The translations under genes were made by a program, and so were the position numbers. The notes under the pieces were generated by a model. That model searched no databases and was not told the origin of the DNA. It saw nothing but the letters and a program-made list of their open reading frames with translations. This document shows, one piece after another, positions 1 to 9,302 of a stretch of 64,000 nucleotides of DNA (position 1 is the stretch's first letter; the number at the start of each line of letters is the position of its first letter). The stretch is from Enterococcus termitis (GTDB taxonomy: Bacteria; Bacillota; Bacilli; Lactobacillales; Enterococcaceae), in NCBI RefSeq assembly GCF_001730305.1, contig NZ_MIJY01000001.1, forward strand, positions 62,001 to 126,000, read 5' to 3'.

Positions 1-1718
1 CTGGTTTTGAAGGTGTTTTCTATGATAAAGCAAATCCAATGATCACAGCTCTTTTAGACGAAAAAGATGCACTATTAAAATTGGACTTCTTTACTCATAG
101 TTATCCACATGATTGGCGTACGAAAAAGCCAGTTATTTATCGTGCAACACCACAATGGTTTGCATCAATCGACAAATTCCGTCAAAATATCTTGGATGAG
201 GTTGAAAAAGTTGACTGGATTCTTCCTTGGGGAAAAACACGTCTATATAATATGATTCGTGACCGTGGAGATTGGGTCATTTCCCGTCAACGTGCGTGGG
301 GAGTACCGTTACCAATTTTCTACGCTGAAAATGGGGAAGCGATCATTACGCCAGAAACAATCGATCATGTTGCAAATTTATTTGCGGAACACGGCTCAAA
401 CGTATGGTTCAAACGTGAAGCAAAAGACTTACTACCAGAAGGCTTTACTCATCCTGGTTCGCCAAATGGTGAATTTACAAAAGAAAATGATATTATGGAT
501 GTTTGGTTTGATTCTGGTTCTTCTCATGAAGCTGTATTACGTCAACGTCCAGAGTTAACCTTCCCAGCAGATATGTATTTAGAAGGTTCAGACCAATACC
601 GCGGCTGGTTTAATTCAAGTATTACTACAAGCGTAGCAATCAATGGTGTAGCGCCATACAAAGCTGTATTATCACAAGGCTTTACCTTAGACGGTGAAGG
701 ACGTAAAATGAGTAAATCACTAGGAAATACGATCTTACCTGATAAAGTAATCAAACAAATGGGTGCAGATATCTTGCGTCTGTGGGTAAGTAGTGTAGAT
801 TATGAAGCAGATGTACGTGTATCTATGGATATTTTAAATCAAGTTTCCGAAGTTTATCGTAAAATCCGTAATACTATGCGTTTCTTATTAGCTAATACAA
901 GCGATTTTGAACCAAAAGAGCATACAGTTGCTTATGAAGAATTACGTTCTGTGGATAAATATATGGTTGTTCGTTTAAATCAAGTCATCGAGGAAATCCG
1001 TGAAAAGGGCTACGAAAAATACAACTTTATGCAAATCTATCGTACGGTGATGAATTTCTTAACTGTAGATCTATCTGCCTTTTATTTAGATTTTGCCAAA
1101 GATGTTGTTTATATTGAAGCAGAAGATAATTATCAACGTCGTTGTATGCAAACAGTGTTCTATCAAACAGCTGTTGCGTTAACAAAATTATTAACACCGA
1201 TCATCCCGCATACTTCAGAAGAAATCTGGAGCTTCTTGAAAGAAGAAGAAGAATATGTTCAATTAGCTGAATTCCCTGGCTACGAAGAATTTGCGAATCA
1301 ACAAGAATTGCTGGACTTATGGGCAGCCTTTATGGACTTTAGAGATAATGTCTTAAAAGCATTGGAGGAAGCACGTAATTCTAAATTGATCGGTAAATCA
1401 TTAGAAGCCAAAGTCACTGTTTATCCAAATGAACAAATCCGTGAGTTACTAAACGCTGTTGATGCAGATGTGGCTCAATTGTTGATTGTATCGGATTTTG
1501 AAGTAGCAGATAAAACTGCAACAGCTCCAGAAAATGTTGAGAAATTTGAAGATATGTCGATTCTTGTGGAAAAAGCTGCAGGAGAAACGTGTGATCGCTG
1601 TCGTGCAGTGCGCACAGATGTAGGAGAAGATGAAAAACTTCCTCAATTATGCGGCCGCTGTGCAGCAATCGTTGAAGAAAACTATCCAGAAGCAGTTGCT
1701 GAAGGATTTGAAGCTTAA
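1..1718 (+). CDS. ileS: Isoleucyl-tRNA synthetase, C-terminal part (5' end outside window)
   Basis: This cytoplasmic enzyme charges tRNA-Ile with isoleucine. The reading frame is open from base 3, so the gene enters from the left and only about 571 of the usual ~930 residues are present. Visible are the class I catalytic signature KMSKS in [10 protein letters not shown] at about nt 705-719, the DVWFDSGSS stretch typical of IleRS before it, the helical anticodon-binding domain, and a C-terminal zinc knuckle with two Cys pairs (CDRC and CGRC, nt ~1590-1665). The product ends in EGFEA before TAA at 1716. A strong hairpin terminator follows. The identification is secure; nothing can be said of its promoter or probable T-box, which lie upstream of the window. 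Confidence 0.97.
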   Translation, partial: GFEGVFYDKANPMITALLDEKDALLKLDFFTHSYPHDWRTKKPVIYRATPQWFASIDKFRQNILDEVEKVDWILPWGKTRLYNMIRDRGDWVISRQRAWGVPLPIFYAENGEAIITPETIDHVANLFAEHGSNVWFKREAKDLLPEGFTHPGSPNGEFTKENDIMDVWFDSGSSHEAVLRQRPELTFPADMYLEGSDQYRGWFNSSITTSVAINGVAPYKAVLSQGFTLDGEGRKMSKSLGNTILPDKVIKQMGADILRLWVSSVDYEADVRVSMDILNQVSEVYRKIRNTMRFLLANTSDFEPKEHTVAYEELRSVDKYMVVRLNQVIEEIREKGYEKYNFMQIYRTVMNFLTVDLSAFYLDFAKDVVYIEAEDNYQRRCMQTVFYQTAVALTKLLTPIIPHTSEEIWSFLKEEEEYVQLAEFPGYEEFANQQELLDLWAAFMDFRDNVLKALEEARNSKLIGKSLEAKVTVYPNEQIRELLNAVDADVAQLLIVSDFEVADKTATAPENVEKFEDMSILVEKAAGETCDRCRAVRTDVGEDEKLPQLCGRCAAIVEENYPEAVAEGFEA

Positions 1719-1820
1719 AAGAATAGATACAATGAGATTGTGGCCAACGTTGCGCAATCTCGAACACCAGCTTCATTATCGTTAATCGGTAGGTAGGTCT
1801 TGGTGAAAATTGGATAAAAG

Positions 1821-1868
1821 AAAAACCTGTACAATGCTCGTAGCATGAGTGTTGTACAGGTTTTTTTG
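1821..1868 (+). terminator. Rho-independent terminator of ileS
   Basis: A 14-bp stem (1821-1834 with 1852-1865), built on AAAACCTGTACAA and its complement, is followed by a run of seven T. The loop contains a second small hairpin. It lies about 100 bp after the ileS stop codon. Confidence 0.85.
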
Positions 1869-1932
1869 TATTCGAATTTAGCGTGCTGAACATAACCGCT
1901 CTTGTGTGTTGTCATAGCTTTATTTTGGAATC

Positions 1933-1977
1933 AAAAAAGGGTAACAGAAAACGAATTTTTCGTTTTCTGTTACCCTT
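1933..1977 (-). terminator. Terminator of the leftward zwf-lysozyme unit
   Basis: A perfect 19-bp stem (1937-1955 with 1959-1977) has a 3-base loop. The A-run at 1933-1938 becomes a U-run when read leftward, so it fits the muramidase gene that ends at 1985. It faces the ileS terminator, which insulates the convergent units. Confidence 0.88.
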
Positions 1978-1984
1978 AATAAAT

Positions 1985-4195
1985 CTATTCAACAACAATT
2001 GTTGCATTAGTATTTAGATAACCGATCCATTTGCCACTGGCATTGTCATAAAGTGAATAGTAAGCAGCACCAGAGAAGTGTTTGTATATTCCTTTTGCAT
2101 GATAGGTTTTTCCATAAATATCAGTGGTATTTCCTTTTTTAGCTGAAAAATTATCGATATCCGACCAAATAGTGTAATCTTTTTTATTAATTTTTACTTG
2201 TTCATCATTTTTGATCCAAATACCTTGAGAACCAGGAGCAACGGTCGCGGCACCAGAATTTAAATAACCGACCCATTTGCCGTTGTTATCATACAGAGAA
2301 TAATAGGTAACATTCGCTATATGATTATACTTTCCTTTGGCATGAAACGTTTGTTGGTAAATATCGGTAGTATTGCCTTTTTTACTAGAGAAATTATCGA
2401 TATTGCCCCAAAGAGTGGTATTTTTTGAGGTAATTGTGACATAGTCATTGTTACTTAACCAAGCACCTTGAGGACCTGCTGCTACCGTTGGACCGCTAGC
2501 ATTTATATAACCAGCCCATTTACCATTATTGTCATAAAGAGAATAATAGACAGGTCCTGCAATATGATGGTATTTCCCGGTTACTTTGTATGTTTTTTGA
2601 TAAAGATCAGTAGTGTTTCCTTTTTTACTAGAAAAAGCGTCGATGTTACTCCAAATCGTTTGTCCTTTTTTAGTAAAAGTGACGTATTTGTTTTCACTTA
2701 ACCAAGCACCTTGAGGGCCTGTCGCAGAACTTACAAAACTTGCATTTATATAGCCGACCCATTTGCCGTTATTATCGTAAAGAGAATAGTAAACTGCACC
2801 GTTGACATGATTATATTTACCAGTTACTTTAAAGGTTTGTTGGTAATAATCCGTGGTACTTCCTTTTTTACTGGAAAAAGTATTGATGTCGCTCCAGATT
2901 GTTTGTCCAGATTTAGTCAGTGTTACGTATTTATTTTCACTCAGCCAATTTCCTTGTGCGCCGGAAGCCTTAGTGGTTGCTTCAGCATTTACGTAGCCTT
3001 TCCAAGTCCCATTATTATCATAAAGAGAATAGTAAGTGCTGCCGTTCATGTGTTGATATTTTCCAGTTACTTTATAAGTTTTGTTGTAAACAGCTGTCGT
3101 GTTTGTCAATGCAGAGGTAAAGTTAAAGTTTGACCAGATTGAGTAATTCTTTTTCGTGACTGTTACATACTGATTGGCACTTAACCATTTTCCTTGGGCA
3201 CCATTCTCTAAAAAGCCAGTGTAATCCATGGAAATGTCAAAAGGATGAGCAATTCCTGGAATATAATATTGAGAAGACCATTGCCATGAAGAAAACTCGC
3301 TGTTCCAATTCATATCAGCTGTGGGCGTATATGGATATTGAGCGACCCACATATTTTTTGCCCCGAATGTACTGGTAGAAAAGTAACCGCTTGTGGCATA
3401 TGAACGGTTCATATAGTACATGATATTAGAAAATCCATTTGCTTTTAAGACGTTCACAAAGCTAGTTGTGTTAGGTGTTAAAGCAGTGTTCAGCATTTTT
3501 CCTTCTTCAATATCAATGACCATCACAGTGGATTTAGGTAGTTTAAATGTATTTGCCAATGAAGCAAAATAATTTGCTTCACTAGATGCTATAGCACTAG
3601 AGGTATAGTGAGCATAATGATAAGCAGAAACTTTTAATCCAGCAGCTGTGGCATTGTTTATTTGCTCTTGTGCATATGGATTCACATAGTTGGTGCTTTC
3701 AGTTAGTTTGACAACCACACCTTTGATTCCGTAATTTTTCATTTTTTGAAAGTTTGCCACGGAAATTGAACCATTGTGAGAAGAGATATCGATAAAATGT
3801 GAACCTGGTCGATTGCCTTCACCTGCATTAACTACATCCATTGATAAACGTGGAGCTAGACTACGCGTTTGGACAGTAGGATTTAGGTCAGAACGATTTG
3901 ACGGTAGATAATAGTCATCGAAATAAAGCTGACTGTCTGTTTCTTCTGAATCTGTACTTTGCTCTGTTTTTTCTGTTGATTCAACAGCTGTAGAGCTTGT
4001 TGTTTTACTATCTTCTGTTGGTAAAGCATCGGATTCTGTTGTTCTTTGACTAGGAGCTGTCGTACTGCTCGTTGTCGTTTCAGCTGTAGAGCTGCTTGTT
4101 ATTGTACTCTCTTCAGCATAAGCAACACTGTTCATTCCAAGTACAAGAGCAGCAGCCGTACAAAAAAGCGGTATTTTGATCGTTAGTTTATTCAT
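1985..4195 (-). CDS. Secreted GH25 muramidase with five GW/SH3-like wall-binding repeats
   Basis: Predicted peptidoglycan hydrolase of 736 residues that cleaves the MurNAc-GlcNAc bond outside the cell. I take the ATG at 4195 because GGAGG lies 6-10 bases upstream of it; an in-frame ATG at 4207 would sit on that ribosome site. In order: a signal peptide (residues 1-~27, ending AYAEE), a Ser/Thr/Glu-rich linker to ~105, a GH25 domain (~133-345) with the starting FIDIS Asp and the DIEE acidic pair near 228-231, then five ~81-residue repeats, each with a YYSLYDNNGKW(V/A)GY-like core. Such repeats bind teichoic acid or other wall polymers. It begins 17 bp after zwf, so co-transcription is likely. 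Known for the family: autolysin or muramidase roles. Substrate choice here is inference. Confidence 0.9.
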   Translation of the reverse strand: MNKLTIKIPLFCTAAALVLGMNSVAYAEESTITSSSTAETTTSSTTAPSQRTTESDALPTEDSKTTSSTAVESTEKTEQSTDSEETDSQLYFDDYYLPSNRSDLNPTVQTRSLAPRLSMDVVNAGEGNRPGSHFIDISSHNGSISVANFQKMKNYGIKGVVVKLTESTNYVNPYAQEQINNATAAGLKVSAYHYAHYTSSAIASSEANYFASLANTFKLPKSTVMVIDIEEGKMLNTALTPNTTSFVNVLKANGFSNIMYYMNRSYATSGYFSTSTFGAKNMWVAQYPYTPTADMNWNSEFSSWQWSSQYYIPGIAHPFDISMDYTGFLENGAQGKWLSANQYVTVTKKNYSIWSNFNFTSALTNTTAVYNKTYKVTGKYQHMNGSTYYSLYDNNGTWKGYVNAEATTKASGAQGNWLSENKYVTLTKSGQTIWSDINTFSSKKGSTTDYYQQTFKVTGKYNHVNGAVYYSLYDNNGKWVGYINASFVSSATGPQGAWLSENKYVTFTKKGQTIWSNIDAFSSKKGNTTDLYQKTYKVTGKYHHIAGPVYYSLYDNNGKWAGYINASGPTVAAGPQGAWLSNNDYVTITSKNTTLWGNIDNFSSKKGNTTDIYQQTFHAKGKYNHIANVTYYSLYDNNGKWVGYLNSGAATVAPGSQGIWIKNDEQVKINKKDYTIWSDIDNFSAKKGNTTDIYGKTYHAKGIYKHFSGAAYYSLYDNASGKWIGYLNTNATIVVE
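1990..3200 (-). repeat. Five tandem ~243-bp coding repeats in the muramidase gene
   Basis: Imperfect direct repeats with a 243-bp period; equivalent points lie near 2022, 2265, 2508, 2751 and 2994. Each encodes one wall-binding module of about 81 residues. The three central copies are most alike and the outermost (first-translated) copy is the most diverged, which suggests growth by recombination between central copies. Confidence 0.85.
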
Positions 4196-4212
4196 GTATT
4201 CCTCCAAAATTA

Positions 4213-5730
4213 TTAAAGTTTTCCACGTTCACGGTACCAAGTATCTGGTTGCCAATCCCAAGAAAAATGATCACGGTCTAATAAATCAAATGCAGCATCA
4301 GGTCCCATTGAGCCAGCAGAGTAATTAGGGAAGTCTACAGTTGTTTTATCCCAAGCCTGACGAATAATATCGACGATTCGCCAAGACTGAGCAACTTCAT
4401 CCCAGTGTGAAAAGTTCGTTCCATCACCATTTAAACTATCTAATAGAAGTTTTTCATACGCTTCAGGACTATTTCCTGTTGTTTCTGCACTATGACGATA
4501 GTCTAGTTTGACAGGTGCTGTAGTAAAGCCCTGACCAATTTCTTTACCATTTAATGTAAGTGAGAAGCCTTCTGTCGGCTGAATATAAATCGTTAAAACA
4601 TTCGGCGGTAAATCATTTTTCTCTCCACAATGGTCGACATCGTCTTTAAATACATTGATAGGAACTTGTTTAAAGACAATATTGATCCGTGTTCCTTTTT
4701 CGGTCAGACGTTTTCCTGTGCGGATATAAAAGGGTACACCAGACCAACGGAAGTTATCAATCAAAAATTTACCAGCTACAAATGTTTCTGTTTGAGAATT
4801 TTCGTCTACATTTGGTTCTTCACGATAGCTGATGAAGGTTTGGTCGTCTAATTTGCCAGGTCCGTATTGTCCTCGAACAAAATTTTCTAAGGCTTCTTTT
4901 TCAGAATAGAGACGAATCGCTTGTAAAGCTTTAACTTTTTCAGCTCGAATATCTGCTTCTGAAAAGGCTACAGGCGGCTCCATTGCTAATAATGCGACTA
5001 CTTGCAGGATATGATTTTGAACCATGTCTTTTAATGCACCGCTGTGATCATAGTAACCACCGCGATCTTCTACACCTAGACTTTCAGCAAAGGTGATTTG
5101 AACGTTGTCAATATAACGATTGTTCCACTGGGATTCAAAAATATTATTTGCAAAACGAATGGCAGAAATATTCTGGATCATTTCTTTTCCTAAGTAGTGG
5201 TCGATTCGAAAAATATCCTGTTCAGGAAAAACAGCCCGAATTTCTTCATTTAATTGGTAAGCAGATGCGTAATCAGATCCAAAAGGCTTTTCAATGATCA
5301 AGCGGTCAAAACCTTGTTCAGTCAGAATCTGTTGTGATTTTAAATGTTGTACGATCGTGCCAAAGAATTGAGGTGCCATAGCTAGATAATAAATATGATT
5401 GCCGCCTAAGTCATACTTGTCATTTAATGTATCAGATAATTTTTTTAAGGTATCATAATGCTCTGAATCATTCACATTGTGAGATTGGTAATAAAAATGA
5501 CTTGAAAAGGCTTCGGCTTCTTCATCAGAAGGCGCTAGGTCTTTGATTGTTTCACGGACGATTTCGCGGTAATGCTCATCAGTCCATTCTCTTCGGGCAG
5601 TACCAATCACAGCGAAATGCTCGGCTAAATTACCTTTGCGGTACAGTCTGAATAAAGAAGGATAAAGCTTTCGTTTAGCTAAATCTCCAGTACCACCGAA
5701 AATTGTAAATAATGCTATTTTTTCATTCAT
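4213..5730 (-). CDS. zwf: Glucose-6-phosphate 1-dehydrogenase
   Basis: Cytoplasmic enzyme that oxidises glucose-6-phosphate to 6-phosphogluconolactone with NADP+, the first step of the oxidative pentose phosphate pathway. The 505-residue product has normal family length. Seen directly: the dinucleotide-binding GGTGDLA (residues 12-18), the EKPFG motif (~147-151) and the active-site RIDHYLGKE (~175-183) with its catalytic His and Lys. The start ATG overlaps the stop of the upstream DtxR-family regulator by four bases (ATGA), with a GAGGAA ribosome site inside that gene. The overlap shows translational coupling and shared transcription. NADPH supply beside a metal regulator may link the unit to redox balance; that is inference. 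Confidence 0.97.
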   Translation of the reverse strand: MNEKIALFTIFGGTGDLAKRKLYPSLFRLYRKGNLAEHFAVIGTARREWTDEHYREIVRETIKDLAPSDEEAEAFSSHFYYQSHNVNDSEHYDTLKKLSDTLNDKYDLGGNHIYYLAMAPQFFGTIVQHLKSQQILTEQGFDRLIIEKPFGSDYASAYQLNEEIRAVFPEQDIFRIDHYLGKEMIQNISAIRFANNIFESQWNNRYIDNVQITFAESLGVEDRGGYYDHSGALKDMVQNHILQVVALLAMEPPVAFSEADIRAEKVKALQAIRLYSEKEALENFVRGQYGPGKLDDQTFISYREEPNVDENSQTETFVAGKFLIDNFRWSGVPFYIRTGKRLTEKGTRINIVFKQVPINVFKDDVDHCGEKNDLPPNVLTIYIQPTEGFSLTLNGKEIGQGFTTAPVKLDYRHSAETTGNSPEAYEKLLLDSLNGDGTNFSHWDEVAQSWRIVDIIRQAWDKTTVDFPNYSAGSMGPDAAFDLLDRDHFSWDWQPDTWYRERGKL

Positions 5731-6395
5731 CTCAATTCCTCGCTTTCTTCTATTCGATCAACAAAAATCGTACTTGCAGCTTTGTAGCTGATCGCCAGTT
5801 GCTTTTGTTTATTACTGATGCTGATGGGACCTTCATAGGCTGCAATCTCATCGATTTGATACTCTTCATGAATATTGAGATCGATGGAGACCAGATAATC
5901 TAATAAATCTTTTTCATCTAGTACACGTGCAATACGAATGGTTGTACCGATAGGATAATCAATCAGCGTTTGACGCTTTTCTTCATGGACAGGCTGATCA
6001 TCTTCAGGAATCACGCCACCATGAGGACAAAATTTAGGTTTGTTTAAATATTCTGATAGCCGATTCGCTAAAGTTTGAGAGGTGACATGTTCCAGAACTT
6101 CTGCATCATCATGAACTTCGTTCCACGAGTAGTTTAGGTGTTCAACGAGAAATACTTCCCATAACCGGTGTTTGCGAATGAGGGTACTTGCTTTTTTTAA
6201 CCCTAATTCTGTTAGCTGAACGCCTTGATAAGGTGAGTGTTCAACTAATTTTTCTTTTACTAACTTTGAGATCATCTCGCTGACAGATGCTGCTGAAACA
6301 TCTAGACCAGAAACGATTTGTTTATTGTTGATTTTAGTTTCATCTCCGCCTAATTCAAAAATCAATTTTAGGTAATCTTCACGATTCGGGGTCAT
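5727..6395 (-). CDS. DtxR/MntR-family metal-dependent transcriptional regulator
   Basis: DNA-binding repressor of the Mn/Fe-sensing DtxR family, 222 residues. The N-terminal winged helix (1-~65) contains the recognition stretch VSAASVSEMISKLV. A metal-binding and dimerisation domain follows (~70-140, with HDDAEVLEHV and a CPHGG element typical of the family). The last ~70 residues form the SH3-like/FeoA-type domain that longer members carry, as in EfaR/ScaR-like manganese regulators. It is first in a leftward unit with zwf and the muramidase. From memory the same regulator-zwf adjacency exists in E. faecalis, where the regulator is EfaR. I saw no convincing MntR-type palindrome in its upstream region. 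GAAAGGAAG precedes the ATG. Confidence 0.9.
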   Translation of the reverse strand: MTPNREDYLKLIFELGGDETKINNKQIVSGLDVSAASVSEMISKLVKEKLVEHSPYQGVQLTELGLKKASTLIRKHRLWEVFLVEHLNYSWNEVHDDAEVLEHVTSQTLANRLSEYLNKPKFCPHGGVIPEDDQPVHEEKRQTLIDYPIGTTIRIARVLDEKDLLDYLVSIDLNIHEEYQIDEIAAYEGPISISNKQKQLAISYKAASTIFVDRIEESEELR

Positions 6396-6571
6396 ATATT
6401 TCTTCCTTTCAAAAAAGCCATCATCATAAGTTTATCAGAAAAAGCTTTTTTTGACCATTTAATAATATATTAATCTTAAAAAAATCCGTATTTTATTTGT
6501 ACTAAGAAAACAACATCGAAATGATAACGTTTTCCAGCTGTTTTTCCAATATATTGATGGTAATAGAAGTT

Positions 6572-6600
6572 TTTACTTTTAGTAAGTATTAAAATATGAT
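6572..6600 (+). promoter_or_regulatory. Candidate sigma-A promoter for the AraC unit (distal)
   Basis: TTTACT at 6572-6577 and TATGAT at 6595-6600 are 17 bp apart. A small dyad (TACT...AGTA) overlaps the -35 box. Inference from sequence only. Confidence 0.5.
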
Positions 6601-6736
6601 TAGATTAATAAAGAGAGAACGTACGACCATTTCCTTTTAAAAGTGAACAAATGTAAAAGAAAGTATTTGATAGAGCATTATTGTTAGGAAAAGCAGCTAT
6701 AACTAATTCAGGAAAAAACGCAGACACAACAATACA

Positions 6737-6745
6737 TGGTATAAT
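6737..6745 (+). promoter_or_regulatory. Candidate extended -10 promoter for the AraC unit (proximal)
   Basis: TGGTATAAT matches an extended -10 element (TGnTATAAT), 44 bp before the AraC start codon. No good -35 hexamer is seen, which is usual for extended -10 promoters. Confidence 0.5.
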
Positions 6746-6788
6746 TTGCATCAAGAAGAGAAACAGTTGTTAAAAGGAGGAAGCGCTG

Positions 6789-7586
6789 ATGAACTATCGT
6801 CCAAAAGTTTGGCAGGAACGAACGAATCACTATCAGGAAATTCTACCTGATCCACGGTTACAGCCATATATTCAATCCTATTGGCTTAGTTTGTCAAAAG
6901 AAAGTCAGAGCACTTCTCGAATTATTCCAGATCTATGTTCAGACTTAATCATTCAGTTAAACAGGGAATTTGCTGTTTTATCTATTAAGCTTTGTGGCCC
7001 AAGTACAACTTTTTTTTACTCGTACGGAGCACAAGAGGATATCTATTTTGGTATTCGTTTTCATTTAGGCGGCATGTATCCTTTTTTAAAGTATTCGTTC
7101 AAAGAAATGAAAAATCAACTTTGGGCATTGGAAGAGGTCCAAAAGAATATGTCGCAAGAATTGTCGGAACAATTATCGCCTGCTACATCGGTTACAGCAG
7201 TGATTCAGTGTTTGGATCAGTATTTTTTGAAGAAATTGAATCAGTTGGATAATGAACTATCCACGGTGATCTCCACCTTTATAAATGCGTATTCCTGTCC
7301 CAAAGAATATGGAGCGCTATTATCAGAAATAATTATTTCTGAAAGAAGTCTGCAACGCCTGTTTAAAGAAGAGATTGGTTTGACTCCTTATGAAGTGTTC
7401 GATATATTACGTTTTCAGAAAGTGTATCAAGAGATTGCAAGGAATCCGCAAATCAAGCATTTAGATTTAGTAACAAAATATGCTTTTTTTGATCAGTCTC
7501 ATTATAGTAAGAAGATGAAAAAAATGACAGGATTGACTCCTCAAGAAATTAGTACCCATGTCGGAATAATACAAGACAGTTTTTGA
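6789..7586 (+). CDS. AraC-family transcriptional regulator
   Basis: DNA-binding regulator, 265 residues. The N-terminal ~150 residues resemble the cupin-like sensor domain of DUF6597-type AraC proteins (DPRLQPYIQSYW start, FGIRFHLGGMYPFL in the middle). The C-terminal ~100 residues carry the double helix-turn-helix: ISERSLQRLFKEEIGLTPYEV, then the second helix pair ending FDQSHYSKKMKKMTGLTPQE. AAAGGAGGA lies 7 bases before the ATG. Two small genes follow at 46 and 12 bp spacing, so it probably heads a three-gene unit and may control it. The effector is unknown. Confidence 0.88.
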   Translation: MNYRPKVWQERTNHYQEILPDPRLQPYIQSYWLSLSKESQSTSRIIPDLCSDLIIQLNREFAVLSIKLCGPSTTFFYSYGAQEDIYFGIRFHLGGMYPFLKYSFKEMKNQLWALEEVQKNMSQELSEQLSPATSVTAVIQCLDQYFLKKLNQLDNELSTVISTFINAYSCPKEYGALLSEIIISERSLQRLFKEEIGLTPYEVFDILRFQKVYQEIARNPQIKHLDLVTKYAFFDQSHYSKKMKKMTGLTPQEISTHVGIIQDSF

Positions 7587-7631
7587 ATCATTGACTATAA
7601 TGGAGAAAAATCGAAGGAAGGAAGAATCGAA

Positions 7632-8006
7632 ATGAAACTGGATATGGTAGGTATTATTGTAGAGTCTATGGAAGAAGCAGTGCTGTTTTATGAACGATTA
7701 GGATTTCAAGCGCTAGGAGAAAAAGAGGCTGACTATGTAGAGTTGGCTCATGAAGGCATACGAATTTCCTTAAATACGAAAAAAATGATCGAAGGAATTT
7801 ACGGCTATCCGCCAAAAAGTGCAGGAGATAAAATCGAGCTTGCATTCCTGTGTGCATCGCCTGAAGAGATCAACCAAATATGCGAAAAAATGAAACAATT
7901 TGGCTATGAGATTTTTAAAGAACCTTGGCATGCTTTTTGGGGGCAACACTATGCGATCATCAAAGATGCAGATGGTAATTTGTTAAGTCTATTTTGTAAT
8001 GAATAG
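7632..8006 (+). CDS. VOC-superfamily (glyoxalase/bleomycin-resistance-like) protein
   Basis: A 124-residue single-domain protein of the vicinal-oxygen-chelate fold. The start MKLDMVGIIVESMEEAVLFYERLGF and the end AIIKDADGNLLSLF are the usual paired beta-alpha-beta elements. Members act as metal-dependent isomerases, dioxygenases or drug-binding proteins; the sequence does not tell which. GGAAGGAAG precedes the ATG. It lies between an AraC regulator and an MmcQ/YjbR protein, a grouping common for small detoxification or resistance accessory genes. Confidence 0.85.
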   Translation: MKLDMVGIIVESMEEAVLFYERLGFQALGEKEADYVELAHEGIRISLNTKKMIEGIYGYPPKSAGDKIELAFLCASPEEINQICEKMKQFGYEIFKEPWHAFWGQHYAIIKDADGNLLSLFCNE

Positions 8007-8017
8007 GAGGAAGCAAG

Positions 8018-8380
8018 TTGGATAAGAAAATCGACTATTTAAAAGGGGCAGCTAAAAAATGGCCGGGGGCAACCGTCGCTTACCGCAGCGATTGGGATTG
8101 TGAGTATTTTGAAATCGAGAAAAAGGGATTTTGTATGCTCGGAAAGAATAATAAAGGGGAACTCGTAATGACCGTTAAAGGAGTACCCGAGGAAAATGAG
8201 CTTTTACGAGAGCAATATCCAGATGTCACTCCAGGATATTATGCGAATAAAACGCATTGGAATTCATTTTTATTGGAACGTTCTTCTTTTACAGATGAGC
8301 AGCTGGCTATGTTCCTTAAACAATCCTATGAGTTGGTCCTAAGCAAATTACCAAAGAAAATTCAGGCTAAATATAAATAA
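8018..8380 (+). CDS. MmcQ/YjbR-family DNA-binding-like protein (TTG start)
   Basis: A 120-residue protein of the MmcQ/YjbR (CyaY-like fold) family. Characteristic parts are WDCEYFEIEKKGFCMLG, the central PDVTPGYYANKTHWNSF block and the C-terminal SYELVLSKLPKK. The start is TTG at 8018, chosen because AGGAGG lies 7 bases upstream and no ATG fits. The molecular role of this family is poorly known. It begins 12 bp after the VOC gene, so the two are co-transcribed. Confidence 0.85.
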   Translation: MDKKIDYLKGAAKKWPGATVAYRSDWDCEYFEIEKKGFCMLGKNNKGELVMTVKGVPEENELLREQYPDVTPGYYANKTHWNSFLLERSSFTDEQLAMFLKQSYELVLSKLPKKIQAKYK

Positions 8381-8491
8381 CAACGTATCATGTATTTGTC
8401 AAAAACAGATTATTCAACGTCTTGTATGATAAATCGGGCGATCAGCTCCAACGAAGAGCAGTTGGAAGCAGAGAGTGTTAATGAGAATTTT

Positions 8492-8543
8492 AGGAGGTCA
8501 AGACACAACTTTTTGAGTTATGTCTTGACCTCCTCTGTTTTTT
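8492..8543 (+). terminator. Terminator of the AraC-VOC-MmcQ unit
   Basis: A perfect 14-bp stem (8492-8505 with 8521-8534) is followed within 4 bases by TTTTTT. Its position between convergent genes fits the end of the rightward unit. Confidence 0.85.
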
Positions 8544-8564
8544 GCATTTATTCAATTAATTTTA

Positions 8565-9302
8565 TCAATGAGTTGAAAATGAAACGAGCAATGCAATGAA
8601 CCATAAATGAGCTGGATAAAAAATATAGAACAGATATTTGAAGAAGGGACTATGGCTGCCTTTTTTGCCATTATACAAATGAAGGAAAGGAATGACAGTG
8701 ATAAATAAAAAGTCAGGATTCATTTCTAGTGTTGTTAAAACTAGTTTAAGTGAATATTCAGGTAATCCGATAAATGTCGTCAACAGTAAGAAGGCAGAAA
8801 ATATCAGGTAAGCAACATCTCGTTTTTTGGTTTTTTCTCTGAAAAAGTAGCTGATCAACATAAACGGAATGATAATAAAGCCACCTTCTACTACTCCAAT
8901 AATAGCTACAGCGAATAATAAAAAGGCAAGTAGACCAGCTGAAAGCTTAAACAAGGGTTCCTTGACACGAAGAGCAAAGTCCAATGCCCACAAGAGACTG
9001 ACACCGATTGCGAGCGTTAAAAAGATATTATTATGAACTTGCCAAATAGAATCTTTTAACAAGGTCATATTTATCAAAGTGTTTCCGACAAACATGATAG
9101 CTGCAAATCCGTATAAGCGTAGTAAATAATTTTTACGATTACGTGTATAGTGAAATCCTTCCACTGCCATAAATCCGAAAAATACACCTACACAACGAGT
9201 AAGTATTGAAAATGGTACAACAAATTGTGGTGGTAATAAAGGGGCCAGATGATCCAGGACCATCAAGCTCATCATGAATAGTTTTAATTGGTTTGCGTTC
9301 AT
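8565..9302 (-). CDS. TraX-family polytopic membrane protein
   Basis: A 245-residue membrane protein with about seven hydrophobic segments and the family-typical N-terminus, MMSLMVLDHLAPLLPP followed by a conserved VGVFFGFMAVEGFHYTRNRKNYLLRL. The TraX family is named for the F-plasmid pilin acetylase, but chromosomal Firmicute members sit far from any conjugation genes, as here, and probably acylate other substrates. AGGAG lies 6 bases before the ATG. It is monocistronic by position, and its 3' end is close to the opposing terminator at 8492-8543. Confidence 0.8.
   Translation of the reverse strand: MNANQLKLFMMSLMVLDHLAPLLPPQFVVPFSILTRCVGVFFGFMAVEGFHYTRNRKNYLLRLYGFAAIMFVGNTLINMTLLKDSIWQVHNNIFLTLAIGVSLLWALDFALRVKEPLFKLSAGLLAFLLFAVAIIGVVEGGFIIIPFMLISYFFREKTKKRDVAYLIFSAFLLLTTFIGLPEYSLKLVLTTLEMNPDFLFITVIPFLHLYNGKKGSHSPFFKYLFYIFYPAHLWFIALLVSFSTH

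Larger units (their letters stand above)
6396..6788. other. 393-bp divergent intergenic region
   Basis: No gene is seen here. It separates the leftward DtxR-family unit from the rightward AraC unit. It is A+T-rich and holds two candidate rightward promoters (listed separately). I could not assign a convincing leftward promoter or a DtxR-family operator. Confidence 0.6.

Noticed and set aside
2468-3133. Open frames of 77 and 140 codons opposite the muramidase repeats
   Set aside because: They are antisense shadows of the repeat region, which lacks stops in that frame because of repeated composition.
8390-8599. 69-codon open frame on + strand
   Set aside because: It runs through the terminator hairpin at 8492-8543, has no ribosome site and its translation has no recognisable pattern.
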